DNA of 64,000 nucleotides, taken from contig CALUST010000010.1 in the NCBI GenBank assembly GCA_944323505.1, forward strand, positions 62,001-126,000, given 5' to 3'. The stretch is from an uncultured Bacteroidales bacterium. Its GTDB lineage: Bacteria; Bacteroidota; Bacteroidia; Bacteroidales; UBA932. Under the pieces are notes generated by a model. It saw only the letters and a program-made list of their open reading frames with translations, was not told the origin of the DNA and searched no databases. Positions within the stretch are counted from its first letter, which is position 1, and every line of letters starts with the position of its first letter. The translations under genes were made by a program, and so were the position numbers. Positions 55,461-64,000 of this stretch are shown here, one piece after another.

Positions 55461-55530
55461 GGTTGCGGCAGTCATGCTGCCTGCATATATCTCTTCTTGT
55501 GGAGAAGTGTTTCCTTTAATGCTTGTAGAC

Positions 55531-55929
55531 CTATTCTGCAGCAGCGGCAGATGTGCCTTCCTCTTTCAGGATTGCAAGTTTCTTCTCTTTGATTCTTGCC
55601 TTCTTTCCGGAGAGTTTCCTGAGGTAGAAGATTCTTGCCCTGCGTACCTTTCCGACCTTGTTGAGCTCGATTGAGTCAATGAAAGGTGATGCAAAAGGGA
55701 AAATCCTCTCGACTCCGATACCGCTTGAAATCTTGCGGACTGTGAAAGTCTTTGTATAAGGAGATGCGCCTCTGATCTGGAGGACTACGCCTCTGAACTT
55801 CTGGAGTCTCTCCTTGTCTCCCTCCTTGATCCTGTATGTGACAGTGATTGTGTCACCTGCCTTGAATTTCGGGTAACCGGCAACTTTCTCATTTGCAAAT
55901 GCCTGGTCAACAACATTAATCAAATCCAT
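55531..55929 (-). CDS. rplS: 50S ribosomal protein L19
   Basis: A 132-residue ribosomal protein at the subunit interface. The F-K-A-G-D-T-I-T-V-T-Y start of the barrel, the F-R-G-V-V-L-Q-I-R-G segment, I-G-V-E-R-I-F-P near residue 78 and R-R-A-R-I-F-Y-L-R near 100 are all diagnostic. A short Ala/Glu tail is longer than in E. coli L19. It has its own promoter at 56004-56034 and probably extends into tRNA-Arg. Confidence 0.97.
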   Translation of the reverse strand: MDLINVVDQAFANEKVAGYPKFKAGDTITVTYRIKEGDKERLQKFRGVVLQIRGASPYTKTFTVRKISSGIGVERIFPFASPFIDSIELNKVGKVRRARIFYLRKLSGKKARIKEKKLAILKEEGTSAAAAE

Positions 55930-56003
55930 ATCTCAAAATGTTTTTATGGCAACGTTGCGCTTTTTTCTCCCGACGCAAGAGGTTGCTTTTTGTTTTGGGA
56001 CTG

Positions 56004-56034
56004 CAAAGGTACAAATAATTACAATATGTCCAAA
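56004..56034 (-). promoter_or_regulatory. Promoter of rplS
   Basis: On the minus strand TTTG (56034-56031), a 19-base spacer and TACCTTTG (56011-56004). Both elements and their spacing match the Bacteroidota consensus, 74 bases before rplS. Confidence 0.75.
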
Positions 56035-56061
56035 TATTTTTGCGAAAATATTCAGTCCGCG

Positions 56062-57219
56062 TCAGAACATGTCCCTCAGCCTGTCAAAGAAACTCTTGTC
56101 CTCCTTTGACGGGGAAGGGGAGAATGAGTCGTTGTTCCTCATGCTCTCGAACAGATCTTTCTCTCCTTTCGTGAGTTTCTTCGGTATCCAGACAATGAAT
56201 TTCACATACATGTCTCCCGTCCCGTAACTGTTGACAGACGGCAGTCCCTTGCCTTTCAGCCTTACGACAGTCCCTGACTGTGTGCCCGGCTCCACTTTCA
56301 CTTTGTAGTTGCCGTCCAGGCAAGGTATCTCGACAGATGTGCCCAGCATGGCATCCATCACTGATATTATCTTTGTATATGTCAGATTGTTCCCGTCACG
56401 CTTCAGATAAGGGTGCTCGACCTCTTCTATCAATACGAGGAGGTCTCCGTTGACACCGTTGTTCTTGGCCGAATGTCCTGCTCCGCGTATGGTGAGCTGC
56501 ATCCCGTTCTCGACTCCTGCCGGAATGTTCACCTTCACTGTCTCTTTCTTTCTGACAAGCCCGGTGCCGCCGCAGGTGTGGCAAGGGTTTGTGATGATCT
56601 TGCCTTCTCCTCCGCACTGCTGGCAGGTCGAATAGCTTATTGTCTGTCCGAATATGCCGTTCACGACACGTTTTACCTGGCCTGTGCCTTTGCAGGCAGG
56701 ACATGTCTTTATGTCCGCGCTGCTTTTGGCTCCTTTGCCGCTGCAGTCCGGGCATGGGACATTCCTTTCAAGGGAGATTTCCTTCTCGGCCCCTTTGGCG
56801 ATTTCCTCAAGGGTCATCTTTACCCTGACCCTGATGTCCCTTCCTCTGTACACTCTCTGGCCCTGTCCGGAACTTCTTCCTCCACCGAAGCCTCCGAACC
56901 CGCCGAAGCCTCCAAATCCTCCTCCGAACAGGTTGTTCAATATGTCGTTGAGGTCTCCGAACCCTCCGCTGAAGTCCGGCCCCGGCTGCCCGCCGAGCCC
57001 TGCATGTCCGAACTGGTCGTATTTGGCCCTTTTGTCAGGATCGCTCAGCACGGAGTAGGCCTCAGCCGCCTCCTTGAATTTCTCCTCAGCAGCCTTGTCA
57101 CCAGGATTCTTGTCCGGATGATACTGGATGGCCTTTTTCCTGTAGGCCTTTTTTATCTCGTCAAGTGAGGCGCCCTTGTCAACGCCCAGCACTTCATAAT
57201 AGTCTCTTTTTTCTGCCAT
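56062..57219 (-). CDS. dnaJ: Chaperone DnaJ
   Basis: A 385-residue type I Hsp40 that loads substrates onto DnaK and stimulates its ATPase. The J-domain has H-P-D in Y-H-P-D-K-N near residue 33, a Gly/Phe-rich region follows (about 75-125) with many F-G-G-F repeats, and four zinc-finger repeats C-x-x-C-x-G-x-G are intact ([32 protein letters not shown]). The C-terminal substrate domains are complete. It is 18 bases after grpE, the standard pair. Confidence 0.97.
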   Translation of the reverse strand: MAEKRDYYEVLGVDKGASLDEIKKAYRKKAIQYHPDKNPGDKAAEEKFKEAAEAYSVLSDPDKRAKYDQFGHAGLGGQPGPDFSGGFGDLNDILNNLFGGGFGGFGGFGGFGGGRSSGQGQRVYRGRDIRVRVKMTLEEIAKGAEKEISLERNVPCPDCSGKGAKSSADIKTCPACKGTGQVKRVVNGIFGQTISYSTCQQCGGEGKIITNPCHTCGGTGLVRKKETVKVNIPAGVENGMQLTIRGAGHSAKNNGVNGDLLVLIEEVEHPYLKRDGNNLTYTKIISVMDAMLGTSVEIPCLDGNYKVKVEPGTQSGTVVRLKGKGLPSVNSYGTGDMYVKFIVWIPKKLTKGEKDLFESMRNNDSFSPSPSKEDKSFFDRLRDMF

Positions 57220-57237
57220 GGTCCCAACCTCCTTTCA

Positions 57238-57894
57238 TCAGATGCCGACAACGACTTTGGCGAATCTTATGACCTTGCCGTTAAGGGTATAGCCTGTCTG
57301 CACCACATCGAATACCTTGCCTTTCTTCTCCTCCTCATTGACAGGGAATTGCGCCACAGCCTCATGCAGGTCTGTGTCGAATGCCTTGTCTTTTGCTTCT
57401 ATCACGGCGAGCCCTTTTGACTTGAGGTATCCTGTCAGTTTGTTGAAGATGAGTTCTGTACCCTCCTTGGCCGCATCGCTGTCCGATGATTTTGCGAGCA
57501 CCTCCATTGCGCGTTCGCAATCATCAAGCACCGGCAGCAGGCCTTTGATAGTCTCCTCCGATGCCACGCTTACAAGGTCAAGTTTCTCCTGTGCTGTACG
57601 CCTGCGGTAATTGTCAAATTCGGCCATCAGCCTCAGGTAGTCGTCCTTTTCCTTGGCAAGGCTGGCTTTCGCCTCTTCAAGTTCCTTCTCCAGTCTTTCA
57701 ACCTTGTCTTTATCCTTGTTCTTTTCCTTCTTCATCTCCTTTGCCTCTTTCGCGGACATTTTTTCCTCGTTCTTCCCGGGTTTCTGCCCGTCTGTCTCAC
57801 CGGCAGCCGCCTTTCCCGTCTCCTCGACAGTGTTGTCTGTCTGCTCCTCTGTATTGCCGGAGGTCATTTCCTTTTCTTTATTTTCCTGTGCCAT
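57238..57894 (-). CDS. grpE: Nucleotide exchange factor GrpE
   Basis: A 218-residue DnaK co-chaperone that releases ADP. It has an acidic, Lys/Glu-rich N-terminal tail (about residues 1-75), a long coiled coil (about 60-120) including E-F-D-N-Y-R-R-R-T, and the C-terminal beta domain with H-E-A-V-A-Q-F-P and V-V-Q-T-G-Y-T-L-N-G-K-V-I-R. The tail is longer than in E. coli. It precedes dnaJ on the same transcript. No clear -7 box is seen upstream. Confidence 0.95.
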   Translation of the reverse strand: MAQENKEKEMTSGNTEEQTDNTVEETGKAAAGETDGQKPGKNEEKMSAKEAKEMKKEKNKDKDKVERLEKELEEAKASLAKEKDDYLRLMAEFDNYRRRTAQEKLDLVSVASEETIKGLLPVLDDCERAMEVLAKSSDSDAAKEGTELIFNKLTGYLKSKGLAVIEAKDKAFDTDLHEAVAQFPVNEEEKKGKVFDVVQTGYTLNGKVIRFAKVVVGI

Positions 57895-58101
57895 ATCCTG
57901 TTATGTTTTTTTTCAAATTGATGTAAATGACTTTTGACCCGCCCTGATGACACGGGCCATCACGCCACATAGCAAAATATCTGCCAATCCATTATACTGA
58001 CATTATGACAGTCCGCATAGAATGCATTTGAGGGCAGCCCTGCCAGGCCACCCTCTCTTCAATGGTATTTACGGATTTTACAGGATTATCTGCGTCTGCT
58101 G
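57895..58101. other. Spacer between the uronate transporter and grpE
   Basis: 207 bases with no convincing gene. A minus-strand hairpin near 58029-58056 (GAGGG ... CCCTC with an inner GCC/GGC) lacks a T tract and could end the transporter transcript weakly. No exact -7 box for grpE is seen; heat-shock sigma control could explain that but is not shown by the sequence. Confidence 0.4.
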
Positions 58102-59754
58102 TCATATTTCGATTTTCTTGTATCTCGGGACAAGCGACTTCATTATTGCCCATGCGACAAGATAGGCGACAGCACATAGGCTGAACACGATCATGTATGC
58201 CGCAGGCTTGCCGTCAAGTCCGAACATCGTGATAGGAGCGTCAACTATCTGCCCCCCTATTTCCTGTATCTTGTCCAGCATCAGTTGCGTGGTCTCGTTG
58301 GTCGTGGCACCTCGCGTAAGTTCTGCTATAGCCGGATTGTTGACGTGCTCGATCGCCTTTGAGATGTTGTCTGCAGAGATGACTGCCGGTTCCTCTGCCC
58401 CCGGGTATATGAATGTCCCGGCGAATTTGTCAAAGAGCCTGCCCGCTCCCAGCTGTATGAAGAACGAGCCTATTCCGCCGGCCATCCCGCCGATACCTGT
58501 GATTGTGGATATGGCTGACTTAGGGAACATGTCGCCGATGGTGGAGAACAGGTTGGCCGACCATGCCTGATGTCCGGCTCCCGCCAGTCCTATGATGATT
58601 GCCGGCCACCATACGGAGATGCTTCCTGCTCCTTGCGCGAACAGTGCAGGCAGAGGCAGGAATGCGAATATCAGCATCGCAAGCATACGCCCGTTGTAAG
58701 GATTCATGCCCTTCCTCTCTACGAACAGTTTCGGCAGATAGCCTCCGAAGATTGAGAGGACCGTGACTATGGCGTACAATGTCGTGATGAGGGCTACTCC
58801 CATGCCTGAACTTGACGCATATCCGTACTGGTCGGAGAAATAGGCCGGAGCCCAGAACAGGTAGAACCACCATACGCCGTCGGTGAAGAACTTGCCGACG
58901 ATGAATGACCATGTCTGCTTGTAGGTGAAGCATTTCCACAGAGGGAGAGGCTTGCCTTCGCTTTCAGTCCCGGCGTCCTTTGCCGTGTCGTGCTCTTCCG
59001 TATAGTCCTGGTTGATGTATTCGAGTTCGGCCTTGTTGACATGCCTTGACTTCTCCGGCTTGTTGTACATGAACACCCAGAATCCCATCCAGACGTATCC
59101 GAGTGCACCGATGATGACGAATGCCATCTCCCATCCTCCTCCGATGCCGCGGTCCTTGAAGAACTGGGCGAGGAGAGGGATTGTCGCCGGTGCGATGAGT
59201 GCGCCTATCGAGGCTCCCGAATTGAATATGGACGTGGCGAAAGCCCTGTCCTTCTTAGGGAAATATTCGGCTGTCACCTTGATTGCCGCCGGGAAGTTGC
59301 CGGCCTCGCCGAGTGCGAGGATACACCGTGCCGCAAGGAAGAGCCACACGCTTGTGGACGCGATTGCCAGGGCGGCTGTCGTCCCGGCCTGTACCGCTGT
59401 CATGGCTGCTGCATTGTCATAGCCCTCGATGTGCACTGTCAGCCATCCGCATATCGCGTGCAGACAGGCGCCGGTAGACCATATCCCGATAGACCAGAGG
59501 TAGCCTTTCTTTGTCCCCATCCAGTCCACGAATCTCCCGGCGAAAAGCATACATACGGCGTAGAAAATGGAGAATACAGCCGTTATGAGACCGTAATCGC
59601 TGTCTTCCCAGTGGAATTCGGGCGCGATGAAGTCTTTCCATGTCAGGGACAATACCTGCCTGTCAAGATAGTTGACCGTGGTCGCCACGAAAAGCAGGAC
59701 CACCATCCACCATCTCCAGTTGGTCATCAGTTTCTTTGTAGTGCTTTGTTCCAT
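58102..59754 (-). CDS. exuT: Hexuronate MFS transporter (ExuT-like)
   Basis: A 550-residue major facilitator of the anion:cation symporter group that imports glucuronate/galacturonate. It has twelve predicted helices; N-Y-x-D-R-Q near residue 28 and the G-E-A-G-N-F-P-A segment near 168 are ExuT-type marks. Two features differ from E. coli ExuT (about 430 residues): an enlarged central loop (about 230-275) and an insert of some 75 residues before the last helix, at about 58205-58430, predicted to lie outside the membrane. It is the last gene of kdgK-eda-exuT; the symbol is by pathway context. Confidence 0.86.
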   Translation of the reverse strand: MEQSTTKKLMTNWRWWMVVLLFVATTVNYLDRQVLSLTWKDFIAPEFHWEDSDYGLITAVFSIFYAVCMLFAGRFVDWMGTKKGYLWSIGIWSTGACLHAICGWLTVHIEGYDNAAAMTAVQAGTTAALAIASTSVWLFLAARCILALGEAGNFPAAIKVTAEYFPKKDRAFATSIFNSGASIGALIAPATIPLLAQFFKDRGIGGGWEMAFVIIGALGYVWMGFWVFMYNKPEKSRHVNKAELEYINQDYTEEHDTAKDAGTESEGKPLPLWKCFTYKQTWSFIVGKFFTDGVWWFYLFWAPAYFSDQYGYASSSGMGVALITTLYAIVTVLSIFGGYLPKLFVERKGMNPYNGRMLAMLIFAFLPLPALFAQGAGSISVWWPAIIIGLAGAGHQAWSANLFSTIGDMFPKSAISTITGIGGMAGGIGSFFIQLGAGRLFDKFAGTFIYPGAEEPAVISADNISKAIEHVNNPAIAELTRGATTNETTQLMLDKIQEIGGQIVDAPITMFGLDGKPAAYMIVFSLCAVAYLVAWAIMKSLVPRYKKIEI

Positions 59755-59794
59755 TTGAAATTTCTTATGTGTCTTAGTCTGATTGGATTATGTG

Positions 59795-60463
59795 TCAGTT
59801 TCTCACTTCTTTGATGATTTCAAGAGCATCGCGGCATAGCCCGGTGATTTTGCTCCAGTCCTTGGCGGCAATCACTTCCTTAGGGAAGAGGTTGCTGCCC
59901 ATTCCCACACAGGTGACTCCTGCCTTGAACCATCCTTCAAGATTTTCTTTTGTCGGTCTTACCCCTCCTGTGACCATTATCTGGCTCCACGGCATCGGCG
60001 CCCTCAGCCCTTTGACGAAAGCAGGCCCGAGCACATCACCCGGAAATACCTTGCAGAGGTCGCAGCCGAGTTCCTGGGCAGCCCCGATTTCCGATACGCT
60101 GCCGCATCCCGGGCAATACGGTATGAGTCTCCTGTTACATATCGGTGCGATGGCAGGATTGAAAAGCGGCCCTACCACGAAGTTCGCCCCGAGTTGGATA
60201 TAGAGGGCTGCTGTACCTGGATCGACTACAGAGCCGACACCGAGAATCATCCCCGGGAGTTCCTTGTCTGCGAACTTGACCAGTTCACCGAATACTTCCT
60301 GGGCGAAATCCCCCCTGTTTGTGAATTCGAAAGCTCTAACGCCTCCATCATAGCAGGCTTTGAGCACAGCCTTTGCCGTCTCGATGTCAGAATTATAGAA
60401 CACCGGGACCATTCCGGTCTCTTTCATGGCGGAAAGGACCTCTATCTTGTTGTATCTTGCCAT
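59795..60463 (-). CDS. eda: KDPG aldolase (2-dehydro-3-deoxyphosphogluconate aldolase)
   Basis: A 222-residue class I aldolase that splits KDPG to pyruvate and glyceraldehyde 3-phosphate. The Schiff-base lysine is in C-K-V-F-P-G near residue 138, the general base Glu in R-A-F-E-F-T-N near 43, and the phosphate-binding G-G-V motif near 174 (V-T-G-G-V). It lies between kdgK and the transporter gene, 34 and 40 bases from each. It completes the uronate route from KDG made by uxaA and kduD. Confidence 0.93.
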   Translation of the reverse strand: MARYNKIEVLSAMKETGMVPVFYNSDIETAKAVLKACYDGGVRAFEFTNRGDFAQEVFGELVKFADKELPGMILGVGSVVDPGTAALYIQLGANFVVGPLFNPAIAPICNRRLIPYCPGCGSVSEIGAAQELGCDLCKVFPGDVLGPAFVKGLRAPMPWSQIMVTGGVRPTKENLEGWFKAGVTCVGMGSNLFPKEVIAAKDWSKITGLCRDALEIIKEVRN

Positions 60464-60497
60464 TTTATCTTAATTTATTATGGGGTATGACTTGCAG

Positions 60498-61538
60498 TTA
60501 TCTGGAAACCCTTCCGGAGCCGTCTCCTTTCATGAGATTCTCGACCTCGGCCACAGTCACCTGGTTGAAGTCGCCGAAAATCGTGTGCTTGAGGCAGGAT
60601 GCTGCCACCGCGAAATTCAGGGCCTTCTGGTCGTCTCCCGTATATGTCAGCAGACCGTAAATGAGTCCTCCCATGAAGGAGTCTCCTCCTCCGACCCTGT
60701 CCACAATGTGGGTAATGTCGTAGCGCGGAGACTGGAAAAGCCTGCTGCCGTCATACAGGACGCCTCCCCATGTGTTATGGTTGGCATTGATGGACCCTCT
60801 CAGGGTGATGATGACTTTCTTCGCACGAGGGAACCTTGCCATCAGCTGCTTGCAGACGCTTTCGAACTCGACGGCATTGACTTCGCCTTTTGTGGCTGTC
60901 ACATCGAATCCTTCAGGCTTGATGCCGAATACCTTTTCTGCATCCTCCTCATTGCCGAGTATCACATCGCAACCGGCCACGAGTTCCGGCATCACCTCTG
61001 ATGACGTCTTGCCGTATTTCCAGAGATTTTTCCTGTAGTTGAGGTCGCATGACACTGTCACGCCGAGTCTGTTGGCTGCCTTGATGGCCTCCAGGCAAAC
61101 ATCAGCCGCACCCTGGCTTATAGCCGGTGTGATTCCTGTCCAGTGGAACCAGTCTGCGCCTTCAAAGACCTTGTCCCAGTCTATCATGCCTTTCTCTATC
61201 TCGGAGATGGCAGAGTGCGCCCTGTCATAGACTACTTTGCTTGCACGGGCCACCGCTCCTGTCTCCAGGAAGTAGATGCCGAGCCTGTCCCCTCCGAATA
61301 TGCAGTGTCTTGTGCCCACACCGTAGCTGTGGAGATCCCTGATGCAGCTCTGCGCTATGTCGTTCTTCGGGAATCTTGTCACGAACTCGGTATCTATGCC
61401 GTAGTTGGCAAGTGATACGGCCACATTGGCTTCTCCTCCTCCGAATGTGGCTTCAAATTGTCTGGCCTGGGAAAATCTCAGATAGCCCGGAGTCGACAGC
61501 CTGAGCATGATCTCTCCGAATGTGATTACTTTTGGCAT
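60498..61538 (-). CDS. kdgK: 2-keto-3-deoxygluconate kinase
   Basis: A 346-residue PfkB-family sugar kinase that phosphorylates KDG to KDPG. The N-terminal G-G-x-x-A-N-V-A motif (G-G-G-E-A-N-V-A-V) is near residue 35, and the C-terminal PfkB signature G-G-G-D-S-F-M-G-G near 285 holds the catalytic Asp. It is the first gene of the three-gene unit and diverges from the LacI-family regulator. The length is near that of E. coli KdgK (309) with a slightly longer C-terminus. Confidence 0.93.
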   Translation of the reverse strand: MPKVITFGEIMLRLSTPGYLRFSQARQFEATFGGGEANVAVSLANYGIDTEFVTRFPKNDIAQSCIRDLHSYGVGTRHCIFGGDRLGIYFLETGAVARASKVVYDRAHSAISEIEKGMIDWDKVFEGADWFHWTGITPAISQGAADVCLEAIKAANRLGVTVSCDLNYRKNLWKYGKTSSEVMPELVAGCDVILGNEEDAEKVFGIKPEGFDVTATKGEVNAVEFESVCKQLMARFPRAKKVIITLRGSINANHNTWGGVLYDGSRLFQSPRYDITHIVDRVGGGDSFMGGLIYGLLTYTGDDQKALNFAVAASCLKHTIFGDFNQVTVAEVENLMKGDGSGRVSR

Positions 61539-61585
61539 TTTGTTATGTTTTTAATCGTTAGATGTCCTGTTTTGGTCGGATTGTG

Positions 61586-61593
61586 CAAAAGTA
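61586..61593 (-). promoter_or_regulatory. -7 box for kdgK-eda-exuT
   Basis: The minus strand reads TACTTTTG, an exact TAnnTTTG match, identical to the kduI box, 48 bases before kdgK. Operator site B begins 17 bases upstream and covers the -33 position. Confidence 0.7.
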
Positions 61594-61610
61594 ATAATAT
61601 TTTCGGATTG

Positions 61611-61626
61611 TCGTGCTCGTTCACGG
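61611..61626. promoter_or_regulatory. LacI-type operator, site B (kdgK / lacI divergent region)
   Basis: TCGTGCTCGTTCACGG is a near-palindrome with central CG. It sits between divergent promoters: 17 bases from the kdgK -7 box and 9 bases from the regulator's -7 box, covering both -33 zones. This predicts joint control of kdgK-eda-exuT and autoregulation of the regulator. Confidence 0.75.
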
Positions 61627-61635
61627 AAAATTTTG

Positions 61636-61643
61636 TACATTTG
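61636..61643 (+). promoter_or_regulatory. -7 box for the LacI-family regulator
   Basis: TACATTTG matches TAnnTTTG. The surrounding bases from the operator to this box are almost the same as at uxaB (24205-24225), including ATTTTGTACATTTG. Confidence 0.7.
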
Positions 61644-61689
61644 TTCCTGTGTATGCCACAGGGCATTCCGCTTCAATAATTTTTATGAG

Positions 61690-62751
61690 ATGAACAAGTC
61701 CCGAAACATGACAATCAATGACGTGGCCAAGGCCGCAGGTGTCTCTAAAGGTACGGTTGACAGGGTGTTACACAATAGGGGAGAGGTGTCTGAGCGCAGC
61801 CGGGAACGTGTACTGCAGGTCATAAAGGATTTCGGATACAAGCCGAACATCTATGCCTCGCTGCTTGCTTCCAAGAAAGTCCACAAGATAGTATGTATCA
61901 TTCCGGAGTTCTCAGCAGGGGAGTTCTGGGAATTGACGGACAAAGGAATCGGGAAGGGGAGGGAATATGCCTCCGGATATGGGATTTCTGTCGTGACAGT
62001 GCAGTATGACCAGTATGACCTTGAGTCTTTCCAGCGTGCCTGCACAAAGGCCATGGACGAGAACCCTACAGGAGTCATCATAGCCCCCATGTTCAGGATG
62101 GAGACTCTCAAGTTCGTGAAGGAACTGTCAGACAGAGGTATTGCCTACATGTATATCGACTCCAAACTGGAAGATGACGGTTATCTTGCATATTTCGGTA
62201 TGCCGATGTACCAGAGCGGATACCTTTGCGCAGATCTGCTGACTGACGGCCGTGATGTCAGGAAGATACATGTAATAAGGATTGCCAGGGACAAGAAGGG
62301 TCATTCTGACCCTACAGTGACGCGCAGGACAGGTTTTCTCGACTATATGAGCGACCATTATCCGGAATGCCGGATAGAGAATGTGTTCATAGATCCGAAA
62401 GACAATGCCGACATATACGCCAAGCTGGATGCCTTGTTCAACGGGGACTCCCGGCCGGAATACATGGTCATGTTCAATTCGAGGATTCACCTTGTCGCTG
62501 ATTATCTCCGTGCCAGGGACATCAGCGGATGCCGGGTAGTGGGCTTCGATGTGCTTGAGAAGAATCTGGCTGCCCTGAGGGACGGCCATGTCCAGCTGCT
62601 GATAGCCCAGCATTCTGACAGCCAGGCTGCAGCGGCTATTTCATCCATGACGGAATGGCTTCTCATCGGGAAGCCGCTTGCCCGGAAGGACAACTACACC
62701 CAGATGGACATCCTCAACCGCTACAATTGCGACTATTATCTGCAGAAATAA
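61690..62751 (+). CDS. LacI-family transcriptional regulator of uronate genes
   Basis: A 353-residue regulator. I start at the ATG at 61690 so that the helix-turn-helix (M-T-I-N-D-V-A-K-A-A-G-V-S-K-G-T-V-D-R-V-L) begins near residue 7; an upstream ATG at 61633 overlaps the promoter box. A hinge helix follows near 50-60 (K-P-N-I-Y-A-S-L-L), then a periplasmic-binding-like ligand domain (about 62-335). The gene diverges from kdgK. A 16-base palindrome at its own promoter recurs before uxaB/uxaC and kduI, so it probably controls the whole uronate set, with KDG, KDPG or a hexuronate as likely ligand (inference). Confidence 0.92.
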   Translation: MNKSRNMTINDVAKAAGVSKGTVDRVLHNRGEVSERSRERVLQVIKDFGYKPNIYASLLASKKVHKIVCIIPEFSAGEFWELTDKGIGKGREYASGYGISVVTVQYDQYDLESFQRACTKAMDENPTGVIIAPMFRMETLKFVKELSDRGIAYMYIDSKLEDDGYLAYFGMPMYQSGYLCADLLTDGRDVRKIHVIRIARDKKGHSDPTVTRRTGFLDYMSDHYPECRIENVFIDPKDNADIYAKLDALFNGDSRPEYMVMFNSRIHLVADYLRARDISGCRVVGFDVLEKNLAALRDGHVQLLIAQHSDSQAAAAISSMTEWLLIGKPLARKDNYTQMDILNRYNCDYYLQK

Positions 62752-62772
62752 CCGTATCCGCATCATAAAAAA

Positions 62773-62837
62773 GAGACCGGCTCAAAAGTGCGTTTTCTGC
62801 GTTAAGCTCGAAATCCCTCCTTTTGAGTCGGCTCCTT
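62773..62837. terminator. Hairpin between the regulator and the convergent LPP20-like gene
   Basis: CTCAAAA pairs with TTTTGAG, extended outward by CCGG/TCGG and GAG/CTC with a one-base bulge, around a long loop that holds its own small inverted repeat (TGCG .. CGCA-like). T and C follow on the plus strand. Confidence 0.55.
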
Positions 62838-62857
62838 TCTGTATGTCTTGTGACTTG

Positions 62858-63415
62858 TCAGCGTATCTTCTCGTCAAAATATGCCTTGAAGCTGTCCTTG
62901 TCTTTACGCAGCTTGATCTTCACATCCTTGTCGATGGCATTGTTCATGGCCTTGCAGAGGTTGTCCTTGCTGAGTTGCATGCAGACATGGTACCTGATGG
63001 TGCCGTCAGCCTGTCTGAATGCCTTCTCTTCCACCACTTCAAGCCCTGAGAGTTGGGTCTTTACCACTGTCCTTCCGAGTTCCTGAAGGTCGTTCCCGTC
63101 GTAATAGTCGGATCCGTCGGCACTCTGGGAGTCAGCATAGTTGTCTACAAGCATCTCAACGGCAGACTGTACCATTGACGCAATGGTCTGTCTTGCATTC
63201 TGCATTGCAATTTTCTTGGCATTCGCCAGGTCCTTGCTGACGCCGAAACCGTTGTCGCGGAAATATTTCTTGTCGGTACGGTATTCCGGCCCGTTGAAGA
63301 TGAGGTTCAGTTCCTGCTCCCCTTCAGATATTGTGGCAAGTCTTCTGGATGCCCCGCATGATACCAAGGTCAGTGCCATGGCAACAAGCACAGTAAATGA
63401 TAGAATCTTTTTCAT
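62858..63415 (-). CDS. LPP20-like lipoprotein
   Basis: A 185-residue lipoprotein (L-V-S-C lipobox near residue 20) with an LPP20/FlgT-like fold: an A-x-x-x-A-x-x-x-A-R-x-x-I/L-A segment near residue 70-90 (A-K-K-I-A-M-Q-N-A-R-Q-T-I-A) and a later R-Y-H-V-C-M-Q segment. The function of such proteins is unknown; they are often in operons with other envelope proteins. It follows the truncated gene at the right edge by 6 bases, so both are probably expressed together. Confidence 0.75.
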   Translation of the reverse strand: MKKILSFTVLVAMALTLVSCGASRRLATISEGEQELNLIFNGPEYRTDKKYFRDNGFGVSKDLANAKKIAMQNARQTIASMVQSAVEMLVDNYADSQSADGSDYYDGNDLQELGRTVVKTQLSGLEVVEEKAFRQADGTIRYHVCMQLSKDNLCKAMNNAIDKDVKIKLRKDKDSFKAYFDEKIR

Positions 63416-63421
63416 ATTGCT

Positions 63422-64000
63422 CTATTGGTTTAATACTAGTTTATACGGAAGTGTGAATGTTCTTGTCTCGCTGTTCTTTCCCGAGGTGACCTTCATGGTG
63501 CCTGTCAGCATCCCGCGTCCCGATGATACGGGGTTTTCGAGACTTTGCCTGAAATGCATGATGTGGCGGCCGCTCCCGATGAATGTCGATGTGTTGTCGC
63601 TTTTGAATTCAACTATGCCCGGAAGGGTGAATGTGACATCGGACACCTCGAAATCCTGCTCGGTCCTGGACCTTAGATTGATGGTGACATTCGCGAGCAG
63701 CGTGCTGTCCTTGTCCTGTATCACATCTATGACGACTATCCCTGACGGGATGACATTGACATCCTTTTCAGTGACATCGAACCTGAGAGTGAAACTGAGT
63801 CTTGTCCCCGGGAATGAGTAGCTGATGAGTATGGCGTTGTCATCGGTAGGGTAGCAGAGGCTGTAGTCGTATGTGAGCACATATCTGTCCCCCTCAGGTC
63901 TCAATTCAAGGGAAGTGGCTGTCTCTGATCTGAGCATCGGTGGCTTTGAATAGGTCAGTGTCCGTCCGTCCAGCATGAGACTGTACTCGAATCTGCCGAG
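63422..64000 (-). CDS. Unknown beta-rich protein, 5' end cut by window edge
   Basis: The frame is open to the right edge, with the first visible residues L-G-R-F-E-Y-S-L; the first internal Met is codon 9 of that stretch, so the true start is probably beyond the window. The 192 visible residues alternate hydrophobic and polar positions, typical of beta strands, with no recognised motif and no signal in view. The sequence Y-S-L-C-Y-P-T-D-D-N-A-I-L-I-S-Y is reminiscent of surface or periplasmic beta proteins, but I cannot name it. It is 6 bases upstream of the LPP20-like gene. Confidence 0.7.
   Translation of the reverse strand, partial: LGRFEYSLMLDGRTLTYSKPPMLRSETATSLELRPEGDRYVLTYDYSLCYPTDDNAILISYSFPGTRLSFTLRFDVTEKDVNVIPSGIVVIDVIQDKDSTLLANVTINLRSRTEQDFEVSDVTFTLPGIVEFKSDNTSTFIGSGRHIMHFRQSLENPVSSGRGMLTGTMKVTSGKNSETRTFTLPYKLVLNQ

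Overview
The window comes from a member of the Bacteroidales (phylum Bacteroidota). The evidence is a SusC/SusD pair inside a polysaccharide-utilisation locus (PUL), many short lipoproteins with Bacteroidota-style signals, promoters of the TTTG / TAnnTTTG type, and a V-type ATPase operon carrying a DUF2764 gene. Base composition looks close to 50% GC by eye, above typical Bacteroides, so a Rikenellaceae-like or uncultured Bacteroidales lineage is possible; that is inference. No IS element, phage, integrase or CRISPR array was seen, so the region reads as stable chromosome.

Layout. 1-5.4 kb (minus): a truncated esterase, an AI-2E-type membrane protein, a phosphoglycolate-phosphatase-like HAD enzyme and a ClpA/ClpC ATPase. 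5.4-9.4 kb (plus): gyrA and a secreted TPR protein. 9.5-11.7 kb (minus): capA-like and phoH genes. 11.8-22.5 kb (plus): SPOR lipoprotein, a degenerate M28 peptidase fused to a TonB C-terminal domain, leuS, two YitT proteins, a membrane-anchored AraC regulator, ettA and a lipoprotein hydrolase.

22.6-30.2 kb is a hexuronate catabolism block: uxaC (minus) diverges from uxaB, uxaA, kduI, kduD and a DUF4861 lipoprotein gene. Its second half lies at 58.1-62.8 kb: kdgK, KDPG aldolase and a hexuronate transporter (minus), divergent from a LacI-family regulator. Together the enzymes take glucuronate and unsaturated-uronate products to KDG, KDPG, pyruvate and glyceraldehyde 3-phosphate. A tagaturonate-to-tagaturonate gap is not evident, but no mannonate-branch gene (uxuA/uxuB) is present. 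The two halves share a 16-bp operator-like palindrome found at three places, which is the main regulatory discovery here.

30.3-47.8 kb is a beta-mannan PUL: serine-type sulfatase, GH2 beta-mannosidase and SusE-like lipoprotein (minus), divergent from GH130 mannosylglucose phosphorylase, a GPH-family sugar transporter broken at an eight-G tract, an AraC regulator, GH26 mannanase, a GH37 trehalase-family enzyme, SusC, SusD and a surface lipoprotein.

47.9-55.2 kb is a V/A-type ATPase operon (E, DUF2764, A, B, D, I, K). Then come tRNA-Arg(ACG), rplS, and grpE-dnaJ. The right end holds an LPP20-like lipoprotein and a truncated unknown gene. I did not find a clearly new defence or mobile system; the most interesting items are the shared uronate operator, the operator nested in a terminator before kduI, the broken sugar transporter, the pseudo-peptidase/TonB fusion and the GH37 enzyme in a mannan locus.
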